This document shows positions 1-7,868 of a stretch of DNA of 41,037 nt, piece by piece. A program made the position numbers and the translations under genes. The first letter of the stretch is position 1; each line of letters begins with the position of its first letter. The notes beneath the pieces are model-generated. The model had not been told where the DNA came from. It was given only the letters and a program-made list of their open reading frames with translations, and did not search any database. The DNA lies in assembly GCF_004348735.1 (NCBI RefSeq), contig NZ_SMKT01000078.1:1-41037 (forward strand). The letters run 5' to 3'. Origin of the DNA: Actinomadura sp. KC06. GTDB lineage: Bacteria; Actinomycetota; Actinomycetes; Streptosporangiales; Streptosporangiaceae.

Positions 1-16
1 GCTCAGACCCGCTTCC

Positions 17-38
17 TGTGGGGGGACGACCCCCCACA
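17..38 (-). terminator. G/C hairpin downstream of the NTF2-like gene
   Basis: A perfect 9-bp stem (17-25 against 30-38, six consecutive G:C pairs) closes a 4-nt ACGA loop about 20 bp past the stop codon of the minus-strand gene ending at 57. There is no U-run, as is usual for actinobacterial terminators. The 9-bp word GCTCAGACC occurs on both sides (1-9 and 55-63), so the segment may belong to a dispersed intergenic repeat. Confidence 0.5.
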
Positions 39-56
39 CCCCCCGGTTCGCTCCGC

Positions 57-449
57 TCAGACCATGGCCTGCCGGACGAGGTGCGTGTCGCAGAACTGCT
101 CGAAGCCCGTGATCGCACCGTCCCGCACCCGCCACACATGGACGAACCGGACGCGCATCGCCTGTCCCGTCGCGCGGTAGGTGCCGGAGTAGTGGCCGAT
201 CGCGACGACCGTCCCGTCGCCGCCGTCGATCAGTTCCTCGGCGTCGGCGCGGAAGCCCTTCCAGTCCTGGCCGAGCCGACCGAACACCCCGGCCTTGATC
301 GCGTCGGTGCCCACATAGGTGCCCGCGTAGGGGAACCCGGCCATCTCCGTCCAGGCGATGTCGTCGGCGAACGCCTCGACCATGCCGTCCAGGTCGCCGC
401 GGTCGGACGCCGCGTAGTGGGCCTTGATGATGTCGTAAGCCTCGCTCAT
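57..449 (-). CDS. SnoaL/NTF2-like nuclear transport factor 2 family protein
   Basis: This is a 130-residue single-domain protein of the NTF2-like/SnoaL fold. The typical pattern is visible: an N-terminal helix with YDIIKAHYAASDRGD, then DGMVEAFADDIAWTEM, a GTYVG turn, and a C-terminal sheet ending in VHVWRVRDGAITGFEQF. Members are small cone-shaped proteins, either polyketide cyclase-like or of unknown ligand, and the substrate cannot be told here. The frame is open up to 509, but the ATG at 449 is preceded by GGAGGG and matches the usual family start, so I chose it. The gene lies 91 bp behind the flavoprotein gene on the same strand and could be co-transcribed with it. A G/C hairpin follows the stop. 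Confidence 0.85.
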   Translation of the reverse strand: MSEAYDIIKAHYAASDRGDLDGMVEAFADDIAWTEMAGFPYAGTYVGTDAIKAGVFGRLGQDWKGFRADAEELIDGGDGTVVAIGHYSGTYRATGQAMRVRFVHVWRVRDGAITGFEQFCDTHLVRQAMV

Positions 450-540
450 GTGCTGCCCTCCGTTTTTCGAGCAAGTCCAGCGTCTCGTCCGGCCTGGGCT
501 CTTGGCCATGCCCGAACAGTCCTTGTCTGTGGCGGCATGG

Positions 541-1713
541 TCAGGAGGCCGGGGTGATGCGGGTCAGGGCGGCGGCGAGCCGGTCGGCCGCGGTCGGGGC
601 GGCGGGGGCCGGGAGCCCGCCGACGATCTTGAGCGCGAAGCGCATCAGGGCCGGATGGGACAGGCCCTGCCGGGTCGCCAGGCGCATGATCCGCGGGTCG
701 TCGATGGCGCGGGTGAAGGCGCGGCCGAGGGTGAACGAACCGCCGTTGGCGTGCTTGATGGCGGACGGATACTTCCGCAGGACCCGCTCCGGGAACGCCG
801 ACGAGAACGCGGTCGTGATCACGTCGGCGGCGATGCGGGCCGCTTCGAGCGCGTACGCGATGCCCTCGCCGTTGGACGGGTTGACCATGCCGCCGGAGTC
901 GCCGACGAGGAGCAGCCCCGGCAGGTAGTGCGGCTGGCGGCTGAACCCCATGGGCAGCGCGGCGCCGCGGACGGGCCCGACGGCGTTCTCCTCGGTGAAC
1001 CCCCACGACGGCGGGAGCGGGGCGAGCCAGCGGGAGAGGAGCCGGTGGTAGTCGGGGTGCTCGCCGCGGAGCAGCGCCACGCCGACGTTGCAGGTGCCGT
1101 CGCCCATGCCGAACACCCAGCCGTAGCCGGCCGGGGCCAGGTCGAGCCAGCATTCGAGGTGGTCGTCGTCGTGGCGGGGGCTGCGGAAGTAGCGGCGGCC
1201 CGCGATGCCGATCGGACGGTCGCGGCGCGCCCGCAGGCCGAGGGCGACGCCGAGCCGGGACGATGCCCCGTCCGCGGCGATGACCAGGCGGGCCTTGTGC
1301 TCGGCGTCGTCGGACGTGCGGACGCCGGTGACCCGTCCGTTCGCCTGGAGCGGGGCGGTGACCTTGGTGTTCTCCCGGAGGTCGGCGCCGGCGGCCGCGG
1401 CGCCCCGGGCGAGAAGCTCGTCGAGGTCGGCGCGGGTCCGGGTGAGGCCGTGGCCGTCCGGCCAGGGGAGTTCGAGGCGGCGGCCGGCGCCGATGAGGCG
1501 GACGCCCTTGTTGGGGAACCAGCCGGGCCCGGTGAGATCGATGCCGAGCGTCCGGAGTTCCTGGACGGCCCGCGGCGTCAGGCCGTCGCCGCAGATCTTC
1601 TCGCGCGGGAAGGACGTCTTCTCCAGGACGAGGACGTCCAGGCCGGACCGGGCGAGGTGGCGGGCGACTGCGGATCCGGCGGGACCGGCGCCCACGACGA
1701 TGACGTCGCGCAT
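541..1713 (-). CDS. Geranylgeranyl-reductase family FAD-dependent oxidoreductase
   Basis: This 390-residue flavoprotein opens directly with the Rossmann FAD motif (IVVGAGPAGSAVARHLARSG, ending in VLEK). It carries KICGDGLTPRAV, characteristic of the geranylgeranyl/digeranylgeranylglycerophospholipid reductase family, and a second FAD motif GDSGGMVNPSNGEGIAYAL. Family members reduce isoprenoid double bonds, for instance on menaquinone or lipid side chains; the substrate here is not determined. The length is normal. The ATG at 1713 puts the Rossmann strand right at the N terminus, as in relatives. A GTG at 1734 would add seven residues. Neither start has a convincing ribosome binding site, so a short or absent leader is possible. 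The upstream neighbour is the CBS protein gene, 46 bp away on the same strand. Confidence 0.85.
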   Translation of the reverse strand: MRDVIVVGAGPAGSAVARHLARSGLDVLVLEKTSFPREKICGDGLTPRAVQELRTLGIDLTGPGWFPNKGVRLIGAGRRLELPWPDGHGLTRTRADLDELLARGAAAAGADLRENTKVTAPLQANGRVTGVRTSDDAEHKARLVIAADGASSRLGVALGLRARRDRPIGIAGRRYFRSPRHDDDHLECWLDLAPAGYGWVFGMGDGTCNVGVALLRGEHPDYHRLLSRWLAPLPPSWGFTEENAVGPVRGAALPMGFSRQPHYLPGLLLVGDSGGMVNPSNGEGIAYALEAARIAADVITTAFSSAFPERVLRKYPSAIKHANGGSFTLGRAFTRAIDDPRIMRLATRQGLSHPALMRFALKIVGGLPAPAAPTAADRLAAALTRITPAS

Positions 1714-1759
1714 CACGGACGCCGATTGAACCACTCGGCGCCCGGCGGGCTCAATGCGG

Positions 1760-2176
1760 TCACGTATTGGGCGGTTCCGCGCTGATGTCGGCGAGGGCCG
1801 ATCGTTCGTCGCGCTGGACGGCGAGGTCCCCGATCGAGACCATCCCGATCGGGCGGTCGCCGTCCACGACCGGGATACGGCGTACCGCGTGCCGCCGCAT
1901 GAGCTGGACGGCGACGTCGGCGTCGGCGTCCGGCGCGACGGTGACGATGTTGGTGCTGCAGATGTCGGCGACGGCCGTGGACATGTCCTTCTGGACGGCG
2001 ACGGCGCGGACGACGATGTCGCGATCGGTCACCAGGCCCCGGAGCCGCCCCTCGTGGACGACGAGGACGTCGCCGATGCCGTGCTGCCGCATGAGGTCCC
2101 CGACCTGCGCCAGCGGCGTGTCCGGGGACACCGCCACGGGCACCGGCGTCATCACCTCGTTCACCTTCTGGGCCAT
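1760..2176 (-). CDS. Tandem CBS-domain protein
   Basis: The 138-residue protein consists of two CBS motifs. The first contains DVLVVHEGRLRGLVTDRDIVVRAV and the second RRIPVVDGDRPIGMVSIGDLAV; the ...L(V)TDRDI and ...G(M)VSIGDL ends are the conserved adenosyl-ligand loops. It opens with KVNEVMTPVPVAVSPDTPL. Free-standing CBS pairs of this size, such as mycobacterial Hrp1-type proteins, bind adenine nucleotides or act as stress-linked sensors; the ligand here is unknown. The longer open frame reaching 2686 is a shadow of the PAC2 gene. The ATG at 2176 has a strong GGGGAGG site about 7 nt upstream, and that site lies inside a hairpin (2179-2204). Confidence 0.9.
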   Translation of the reverse strand: MAQKVNEVMTPVPVAVSPDTPLAQVGDLMRQHGIGDVLVVHEGRLRGLVTDRDIVVRAVAVQKDMSTAVADICSTNIVTVAPDADADVAVQLMRRHAVRRIPVVDGDRPIGMVSIGDLAVQRDERSALADISAEPPNT

Positions 2177-2178
2177 GA

Positions 2179-2204
2179 GCGAGCCTCCCCTCTCGGGGGC
2201 TCGC
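2179..2204 (-). promoter_or_regulatory. Hairpin masking the ribosome binding site of the CBS gene
   Basis: On the minus strand the Shine-Dalgarno GGGGAGG of the CBS gene sits in a hairpin. GCGAGC (2179-2184) pairs with GCTCGC (2199-2204), and CCCC (2187-2190) pairs with GGGG (2195-2198), around a TCTC loop with a 2-nt bulge. That gives ten G/C-rich pairs directly before the start codon. Translational control is an inference. Confidence 0.45.
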
Positions 2205-2259
2205 CTACCCACCGGCGACCGGGATATGTCCACGGCCCGGCCCCGCCGAAGCGCCGGTC

Positions 2260-3180
2260 CTAGGACTGCGCGTCGGGGCCGTCCTGCTCGGCGAGGAAGC
2301 GTTCGAACTGCGCGCCGAGCTCGTCCGCGGTCGGCATGTCCTGCGACTCGGCGAGGAGGCTGTCGCGCTCGGCGGCCCCTGCGAACGCGTCGTACTGCTG
2401 CTCCAGGGCACGGACGACCTTCTCCACCTCGTCGTTGCCGTCCACCTGCTCGGCGATGTCGGCGTCGGTCGCGGCGGCGGCCTCGCGGAGCGGCTCGACG
2501 GGCAGCACCAGGCCGGTGGCGTCGACGACGGCATCCAGCGCGGCGACGGCGGCGGCCGGGTAGGCCGACTGCGCGAGGTAGTGCGGGACGTGCACGGCGA
2601 GCCCGACGGCGTCGTGGCCCGCCTCCCCGAGCCGCAGCTCCAGCAGCCCGGCGACGCTGCCCGGAACCTGGACCTTGTCGAACCACGAGTTCCGGGTGAC
2701 CAGCTCGGGCCGCGTCGCGTGCGAGGTGATGCCGACCGGGCGGGTGTGCGGGACGCCCATCGGGATGCCGTGGAAGCCGATGACGAGCCCGATGCCGAGC
2801 CGCTTGATCAGGTGCAGGACGGACGCGGTGAAGCCCTCCCAGAGCCGGTCCGGCTCCGGCCCGGACAGCATCAGGAACGGGCTGCCGGCGTCGTCGCGGA
2901 GGAGCCGCACCACCAGCTCGGGCGCCTCGTAGGACGCCCAGTGGTCGCGGTCGAACGTCATCGGCGGGCGGCGGGCCCTGTAGTCGATCAGCGAGTCGAC
3001 GTCGAAGCGGGCGACGACGCGGTGCTCCAGCGCCTCGAGGAGGTGCTCGCGCACGAGCTGACCGGTGGACCCGGCGTCCACGAAGCCGTCGAGGCTGTGC
3101 AGCAGCACCGGACCCGTCATCGGCGGCAGGTCGGCGTCGAGCTCGTACAGGTCCTCAGGGTTCAGCAACTTCTCCCCCAC
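2260..3180 (-). CDS. PAC2 family protein (proteasome assembly chaperone-like)
   Basis: A 306-residue protein of the PAC2 superfamily, common in actinobacteria. Recognisable parts are an N terminus with LYELDADLPPMTGPVLLHSL followed by DGFVDAGSTGQLVREHLL, the central RYDHWASYEAPELVVRLLRD-type strand region, and GFHGIPMGVPHTRP, a strongly conserved segment. Archaeal and eukaryotic PAC2 relatives chaperone 20S proteasome assembly; the actinobacterial role is not settled. The C-terminal ~80 residues are acidic and helical. The start is a GTG at 3180; upstream GGAG is only 2 nt away, so the exact start is uncertain, but the N-terminal similarity begins within a few residues of it. The gene lies 83 bp upstream of the CBS gene on the same strand. 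Confidence 0.85.
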   Translation of the reverse strand: MGEKLLNPEDLYELDADLPPMTGPVLLHSLDGFVDAGSTGQLVREHLLEALEHRVVARFDVDSLIDYRARRPPMTFDRDHWASYEAPELVVRLLRDDAGSPFLMLSGPEPDRLWEGFTASVLHLIKRLGIGLVIGFHGIPMGVPHTRPVGITSHATRPELVTRNSWFDKVQVPGSVAGLLELRLGEAGHDAVGLAVHVPHYLAQSAYPAAAVAALDAVVDATGLVLPVEPLREAAAATDADIAEQVDGNDEVEKVVRALEQQYDAFAGAAERDSLLAESQDMPTADELGAQFERFLAEQDGPDAQS

Positions 3181-3345
3181 ATCTCCATGTCGTCGTCACA
3201 ACAGTAGGACATGCGGAGGCCAATCCCCGGATCGCCTGTGACGCCGGTCACCCGAGAGACGCCGCGCCCGGCGCGGGAAGGCGCGGCACCCGAAGCGGTG
3301 CCCGGCGCGGTGCCGGACGCGGTGCCGGGAAGGCGCACGACGTCG

Positions 3346-3525
3346 CTAGGGAAGGCTCCACAGGGAGACCGACAGCAGGCCCAGGCTGACGGCGATGAGG
3401 AGCATCGCGACGGACTGGCCGCCCCCGTCGGCGGCGGGCACGGTCCGGCCGCGGGTCACCAGGGCCACGAACCACGCGAAGAAGCCCACGGCGACGACGT
3501 CCATCGCCACGGCGAGCCCGGTCAC
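3346..3525 (-). CDS. Small two-helix membrane protein
   Basis: A 59-residue open frame. Residues about 3-24 form a hydrophobic helix (LAVAMDVVAVGFFAWFVALV), then comes a short polar linker (TRGRTVPAADGGGQ), then a second helix at about 38-56 (SVAMLLIAVSLGLLSVSLW). It starts with GTG at 3525, and a GAGGAGG site lies about 11 nt upstream. The frame fills the gap between the PAC2 gene and the divergent oxidoreductase gene. I recognise no family; it looks like a genuine small integral membrane protein by hydropathy, ribosome binding site and compact fit. Confidence 0.6.
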   Translation of the reverse strand: MTGLAVAMDVVAVGFFAWFVALVTRGRTVPAADGGGQSVAMLLIAVSLGLLSVSLWSLP

Positions 3526-3652
3526 GAGAGCACCATCCTCCTCATCCGAGCAACCCTAGACGAGTGCGGTCGCTCACATCTCCGCCTTGGCGTGCGCAAC
3601 CCGCGGCATTGGATACAGAATCTAGTTCGGAGACCTGGGAAGGGGCATGCGC

Positions 3653-4852
3653 ATGACCGCCGACCGCGCGTACGACATCGTCCTGTTCGGCGCCACCGGC
3701 TTCACCGGCGCCCTGACCGCGGACTACCTCGCCGAGCACGCCGATCCCGGCACGCGGTGGGCCCTCGCCGGGCGCAACCGCGCCAAGCTGCGGGCCGTCC
3801 GCGACCGGCTGGAGAAGCTGAACCCCGCGTGCGCCGACCTGCCGCTGCTGCACGCCGACACCACCGACGCCGCCTCGATCGAGGAGGTCGCGAACGCGGC
3901 GCGGGTCGTCATCACGACGGTCGGCCCGTACACCGAGCACGGCGAGCCCCTCGTCGCGGCGTGCGCGAGGGCCGGCACCGACTACGTCGACCTGACCGGC
4001 GAGCCCACGTTCGTCGACCGCATGTACGTGAAGTACCACGACGACGCCGTCCGCAGCGGCGCGCGGATCGTGCACGCCTGCGGGTTCGACTCGATCCCGC
4101 ACGACCTCGGCGCCTACTTCACGGTGAAGCAGCTCCCCGAGGGCGTCCCGCTGCACGTCGAGGGGTTCCTGCGGGGGCGCGGGGACGCGTCCGGCGGCAC
4201 GCTGCACTCCGCGATCGGGATCTTCGGAGACCCCATCGGCATGAAGCGCGCCGAACGCGAACGCCGCCGGATGGAAGAGCGGCCCGCCGGGCGGAGGGTA
4301 CGCGTCTCGCGGCGTCCTGCCCCGAAGGCCCGGATCGGGGACGGCTGGACGCTCCCGCTCCCCTCCATCGACCCGCAGATCGTGATCCGGTCGGCGGCGG
4401 CGCTCGACCGCTACGGCCCCGACTTCAGCTACGGGCACTACGTCGCCGTCAAGCGGCTCGCGGGAGTGGCCGGGCTGGCGGCGGGCGCCGGGGGCCTGCT
4501 CGTCCTCTCCTCGCTGCCGCCCACCCGCAACCTGCTGCTGCGGCTCCGCAAGCCGGGTGACGGGCCGTCCGAGGAGCGGCGCGCGCGCAACTGGTTCAGC
4601 GTGAAGTTCGTGGGCGAGGGCGGCGGCAGGCGCGTCGTCACCGAGGTCGCGGGCGGCGATCCCGGCTACGGCGAGACGGCGAAGATGCTCGGCGAGTCGG
4701 CACTGTGCCTCGTCCACGACGACCTTCCGGACACCGCCGGGCAGGTCACGACCGCCGCCGCGATGGGCGACGCGCTCATCGACCGGCTGGTCAAGGCCGG
4801 CATCTCGTTCAAGGTCCTGGACACCGTGTTGCACGGTCGCGGCGGAGGCTGA
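3653..4852 (+). CDS. Saccharopine dehydrogenase-fold protein (trans-acting enoyl reductase family)
   Basis: This 399-residue protein has an N-terminal NAD(P)-binding Rossmann motif (YDIVLFGATGFTGALTADYL, residues ~6-25) and ALAGRNRAKL. VVITTVGPYTEHGEPLVAAC and GTDYVDLTGE follow, then HACGFDSIPHDLGA, all diagnostic of the saccharopine dehydrogenase NADP-binding family. The mycobacterial members of this size are called trans-acting enoyl reductases and act in polyketide-lipid synthesis. That specific role is not shown here, because no PKS lies nearby. I chose ATG 3653 because AGGGG sits 7 nt upstream; the ATG at 3647 is a close alternative. The gene converges on the K+ channel gene, with a 14-bp perfect hairpin between them. 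Confidence 0.8.
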   Translation: MTADRAYDIVLFGATGFTGALTADYLAEHADPGTRWALAGRNRAKLRAVRDRLEKLNPACADLPLLHADTTDAASIEEVANAARVVITTVGPYTEHGEPLVAACARAGTDYVDLTGEPTFVDRMYVKYHDDAVRSGARIVHACGFDSIPHDLGAYFTVKQLPEGVPLHVEGFLRGRGDASGGTLHSAIGIFGDPIGMKRAERERRRMEERPAGRRVRVSRRPAPKARIGDGWTLPLPSIDPQIVIRSAAALDRYGPDFSYGHYVAVKRLAGVAGLAAGAGGLLVLSSLPPTRNLLLRLRKPGDGPSEERRARNWFSVKFVGEGGGRRVVTEVAGGDPGYGETAKMLGESALCLVHDDLPDTAGQVTTAAAMGDALIDRLVKAGISFKVLDTVLHGRGGG

Positions 4853-4935
4853 TGAGGTCGTGGCATAGGCCCCGCACGCGCGCGGGGAGGCCCCGGGGTC
4901 CCGGACCCGTGTCCCGGGCCGCGCGCGACGCGGTC

Positions 4936-4977
4936 GCCGGGAGGGCGCCTCGGCGGGCGCGCCGGCGCCCTCCCGGC
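4936..4977. terminator. Bidirectional terminator, 14-bp perfect stem
   Basis: Positions 4936-4949 are an exact inverted complement of 4964-4977, with a 14-nt loop. The hairpin lies between the convergent oxidoreductase (ends 4852) and channel (ends 4982) genes, where it can serve both. There is no T-run. Confidence 0.65.
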
Positions 4978-4981
4978 CCTG

Positions 4982-6040
4982 TCACAGCTCGTGCCAGGGG
5001 ATGTCGGGACGGCACGGCGCCACCACGGCGAGGGACTGGCCGCCCCGGATCCGCTCGTCCGGCGTCGCGGTGAGGCGGAAGCGGGCGTTGGGGCGGTGCG
5101 ACTCGCCGACCGCCAGCAGGGTGCTGCCGCGGCGCAGCAGGAAGACGGCGAGGTCGATGCGGGACCACTCGCCCGCGTCCGCCGGGACGTCCACGCGGTA
5201 GAGGGTGCCGTCCGAGTCCAGCGTGCTGGCCAGGTTGTGGTAGATCGCGGCGACGCCCGGGTTCCGGACCGCGACCGCGACGACGGCGGGGTCGTCGATG
5301 TCGACCGGCTCGATGTCCGGGCTGATCAGGCTCAGCGCCTCGGTGATCTCCGCGCGGCGGCCGCCGTCGTGCACGCCGGCCAGCAGGTGCACGGACGACA
5401 CGTCCTTGCGCCGCAGGTAGGCGGACACGCCCAGCATCACCCGGACGGTCTCGTCGTCGGAGCGGCCGACGACGACGGCGGTGCGGGCCGCCTCCAGGCA
5501 CGCGCGCTCGTAGGCGGTGTCGTCGAAGGCCACCACGTCGTACAGGCCGGGATCGGGGTTCTCCCCCGTCAGCTCGCCCGGCCAGAAGATCGTGACGACG
5601 GGCGTCTTGGCGAACTCAGGGTCGGCGCGGAGCTGGCCGATGATGGCCCGCAGGCCGTCCCGGTCGTAGCCGACCATCACGATGTGCTGCTTCTTGTGCA
5701 GCTGCGCCTGGCCGTTGGCCCTCATGGTCCGTCCTCTTCCCATCCAGAGCGTCAGCTCGGCGAACATCACCAGCCCCGCGGTGAGCCCTGCCACAATGAT
5801 GATCACGCCGCCGATCCGGCCGCCGACCGACTCCGGGTACAGGTCGCCGTAGCCGGTGGTCGTGCCGCTGACGAGGAAGTACCAGATGTACTGGTCCGGC
5901 CGCTTGATGTCGGCGCCGGGCTCCTCGAACAGCGCGATCAGCAGCCAGCCGGTCAGGAACGCGGCGAGGAGGACGAGCGCGGGCGCCCGCCAGGAGCGCC
6001 CGGTGATCCGGTTGACCAGGCGCATCAGCACGATCGGCAT
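4982..6040 (-). CDS. Two-helix potassium channel with cytoplasmic TrkA-N-like domains
   Basis: The 352-residue protein has a first membrane helix (APALVLLAAFLTGWLLIAL), a pore loop with the selectivity filter TTTGYGDLYP, and a second helix (IGGVIIIVAGLTAGLVMFAEL). A long cytoplasmic part follows: HIVMVGYDRDGLRAI looks like the nucleotide-binding strand of an RCK/TrkA-N domain, and later comes a TrkA-C-like region. The filter TGYGD predicts K+ selectivity. Compared with classical RCK domains, the glycine-rich turn is changed to GYDRDG, so ligand binding may differ. The open frame extends to a TTG at 6076; I prefer the ATG at 6040, though no clear ribosome binding site supports it. It is a single transcription unit with a terminator hairpin downstream. 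Confidence 0.85.
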   Translation of the reverse strand: MPIVLMRLVNRITGRSWRAPALVLLAAFLTGWLLIALFEEPGADIKRPDQYIWYFLVSGTTTGYGDLYPESVGGRIGGVIIIVAGLTAGLVMFAELTLWMGRGRTMRANGQAQLHKKQHIVMVGYDRDGLRAIIGQLRADPEFAKTPVVTIFWPGELTGENPDPGLYDVVAFDDTAYERACLEAARTAVVVGRSDDETVRVMLGVSAYLRRKDVSSVHLLAGVHDGGRRAEITEALSLISPDIEPVDIDDPAVVAVAVRNPGVAAIYHNLASTLDSDGTLYRVDVPADAGEWSRIDLAVFLLRRGSTLLAVGESHRPNARFRLTATPDERIRGGQSLAVVAPCRPDIPWHEL

Positions 6041-6145
6041 CCGCGCAGCGTGCCAGCGGGCAAAATGCCGCGTCAAGTCCCAAATGCGGCGGTCCGGACG
6101 ACCGGAATTGGTCAGTGCGCGGTTACGTGGCCGGGCCCGGTGCGG

Positions 6146-6496
6146 TCACGTGGCCGGGCCCCGGCGCAGTACGCGGTTCAGCGCGGCGGCCACCTCCGCG
6201 GAGAGATCGCCGTCGCCGGACGCGGCGGGCGGGCCGGGCGGCGCGCCGGAATGGACCAGATCGGCGGGGACGGCCTCGCGGGTGTGCCCGCAGTCGCGGC
6301 ACTCGACCTCGCCGAGGCGGCACACCAGCGCCGCCGAGCCGCACGCCGCGCAGCGGTCGAGCTCGTCGACCGCGTCGCGGGCGGACTGGCAGCCGGGGCA
6401 GATCAGGACCTGGCGGTCCGCCCGCACCCCGCGCTTCCACGGGCTCGCGCCCCGCACGGGGTCGGTCTGCCGCGCCCCGCAGCGAAAGCAGGGCAT
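6146..6496 (-). CDS. Zinc-ribbon protein of unknown function
   Basis: The 116-residue protein carries four CxxC pairs: CFRC near the N terminus, CPGC, CAAC and CRDC. This suggests two zinc ribbons, followed by a Pro/Ala/Gly-rich stretch and a short C-terminal helix (LSAEVAAALNRVL). ATG 6496 is preceded by GGAGG at 4 nt; the frame upstream of it is not conserved-looking. The gene follows the peroxiredoxin gene by 54 bp on the same strand and may be its operon partner, which would fit a zinc-thiol redox role, but that is inference. I recognise no named family. Confidence 0.65.
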   Translation of the reverse strand: MPCFRCGARQTDPVRGASPWKRGVRADRQVLICPGCQSARDAVDELDRCAACGSAALVCRLGEVECRDCGHTREAVPADLVHSGAPPGPPAASGDGDLSAEVAAALNRVLRRGPAT

Positions 6497-6550
6497 CACA
6501 CCTCCAGAGGTGCGGGGACCGGTTCCGGCCATCGGACCGGTCCGTTTCGC

Positions 6551-7039
6551 TCAGATACCGGCGAGCGCCTTGCGGTACTCGTCGATGTCGCGTGCGTCCG
6601 GGATCGCGTTCACGACCTTCCAGCGGACCACGCCCTCGGTGTCGATGACGAAGGTGCCGCGCAGGGCCAGCCCCTTGGTCTCGTCGAACACGCCGTAGCG
6701 CTGCGCCGTCCCGCCGTGCGGCCAGAAGTCGGCCAGCAGCGGGAACTGGTACTTCTCCTGGTCGGCCCAGGCGCGCAGCGCGAACATCGAGTCGACCGAC
6801 ACCGCGAGGACCTGGACGTCGTCGGCGTCGCCCAGGGTGGGCAGCTCGTCCCGGATCTGGCACAGCTCGCCCGTGCAGACGCCGCTGAACGCCAGCGGAT
6901 AGAACACCAGGACGACGTTCTTGCCCCGTCCGCCCTGACCGCCCTGGCCGTCGGCCCGGAAGCCGGACAGCTTCACCGGAGTGCCGTGCTGGTCCTTCAG
7001 TTCGAAGTCGGGTGCGACGTCGCCTACCTCAACCGCCAA
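6551..7039 (-). CDS. AhpE/BCP-type peroxiredoxin
   Basis: A 162-residue thiol peroxidase. The peroxidatic cysteine lies in FYPLAFSGVCTGELC, and FPLLADFWPHG plus RGTFVIDTEGVVRW closely resemble mycobacterial AhpE. Unlike AhpE, a second cysteine follows after four residues (C-x4-C), as in bacterioferritin comigratory proteins, so it may form an intramolecular disulfide. The loop before the VVLVFYPL strand contains a short glycine-rich insertion (GQGGQGGRG). No ATG or GTG fits: the start is TTG at 7039, with GGGAGAGG just upstream and the family N terminus VGDVAPDFEL four residues later. It reduces peroxides in the cytoplasm. The zinc-ribbon gene follows. Confidence 0.85.
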   Translation of the reverse strand: MAVEVGDVAPDFELKDQHGTPVKLSGFRADGQGGQGGRGKNVVLVFYPLAFSGVCTGELCQIRDELPTLGDADDVQVLAVSVDSMFALRAWADQEKYQFPLLADFWPHGGTAQRYGVFDETKGLALRGTFVIDTEGVVRWKVVNAIPDARDIDEYRKALAGI

Positions 7040-7077
7040 TGCCTCTCCCAGGATTCGGTCTCCGCCCGCGGCGGGGT

Positions 7078-7098
7078 ACGCCCGCCCCCCACGGGCGT
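7078..7098 (-). terminator. Hairpin between DUF3052 and peroxiredoxin genes
   Basis: ACGCCCG (7078-7084) pairs with CGGGCGT (7092-7098) over a 7-nt C-rich loop. A second hairpin (7129-7134 against 7143-7148) lies between it and the DUF3052 stop codon. Together they may terminate the minus-strand DUF3052 transcript. Both stems are short. Confidence 0.35.
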
Positions 7099-7181
7099 GG
7101 GGGACGGGCCCAGTCTGCCACCCCGCGGCGCCCGCCGGACTTCGGGCGACCGAACCGGGGCGTTCCGCCGAGTGCGCCCGC

Positions 7182-7610
7182 CTACTTGCGGACCTTGGGC
7201 GCGACCAGCCGCGTCCCGGACCACTCCTTCGCGGCGCTGACGCTGCTGGTCTGCGACAGGCCGGCCGTCTGCGCGGCCTCGCCGATGTCGCTCGGCTCCA
7301 CATGGCCGTCGCGGCCCGCCTTCGGCGTCAGCAGCCAGATGTCGCCGCCGCCGGTGAGCGGGATCATCGCGTCGGTCAGGCCCTCGAACAGGTCGCCGTC
7401 CTCCTCGCGCCACCACAGCAGCACGACGTCGACCACGTCGTCGTAGTCCTCGTCGACCAGCTCGTTCCCCGTGACGGCCTCGACGGATTCCCGGAGCTCC
7501 TCGTCGACGTCGTCGTCGTAGCCGATCTCCTGCACCACCTGGCCCGCCTTCAGGCCGAGCCGTTCGGCCAGGCTGCGCTCAGACTGCGCCTGACCCGCGG
7601 TCGCGCTCAC
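7182..7610 (-). CDS. DUF3052 family protein
   Basis: The 142-residue acidic protein matches the actinobacterial DUF3052 family. It opens with a polar stretch, then SLAERLGLKAGQVVQEIGYD, DDVDEELRESVEA, the hydrophobic strand VVDVVLLWWREEDGDL, and GGDIWLLTPKAGRDGHVEPSDIGEAA. The function of the family is unknown; it resembles a small regulatory or phosphate-related fold only by speculation. The GTG start at 7610 has a textbook GGAGG 6 nt upstream; the upstream extension in the same frame is not conserved-looking. In Streptomyces this family sits beside the pyruvate dehydrogenase gene aceE, as here, where aceE lies about 1.3 kb away on the other strand. Confidence 0.85.
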   Translation of the reverse strand: MSATAGQAQSERSLAERLGLKAGQVVQEIGYDDDVDEELRESVEAVTGNELVDEDYDDVVDVVLLWWREEDGDLFEGLTDAMIPLTGGGDIWLLTPKAGRDGHVEPSDIGEAAQTAGLSQTSSVSAAKEWSGTRLVAPKVRK

Positions 7611-7833
7611 GAAAGTCCTCCCATTGTCGTCGTCCGCACGGTGTCGTGCATTCGCATTCCGGCCCCCGGGACGGGTGGCCCGCCCGCACCTGTGCGGTGT
7701 TTGCCGGACAGTCCACACAAGTGAGGGCCCCTAGCGCAAGTGTCTTCCCGGCTTTTGGTGGCCTCATTGGCCCGATTACGGGGATCACAGTAACCGCGCG
7801 TCCACGGAAAGTGACAACTCCTGCGTCATGCCC

Positions 7834-7855
7834 ATGCCCCGCGAGGGGGCGGCAT
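7834..7855 (-). terminator. Possible terminator after the YjbQ-family gene
   Basis: GCCCC (7836-7840) pairs with GGGGC (7846-7850), and flanking ATGCC/GGCAT (7834-7838, 7851-7855) offers an alternative outer stem. It lies 14 bp past the stop of the minus-strand gene ending at 7869. The rest of the 7611-7868 gap shows no gene. Confidence 0.35.
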
Positions 7856-7868
7856 CGGATCGTTTCGC

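Noticed and set aside
6516..6541. Repeated GGACCGGT words between peroxiredoxin and zinc-ribbon genes
   Set aside because: ACCGGT is self-complementary and common at this GC content; too weak to call.
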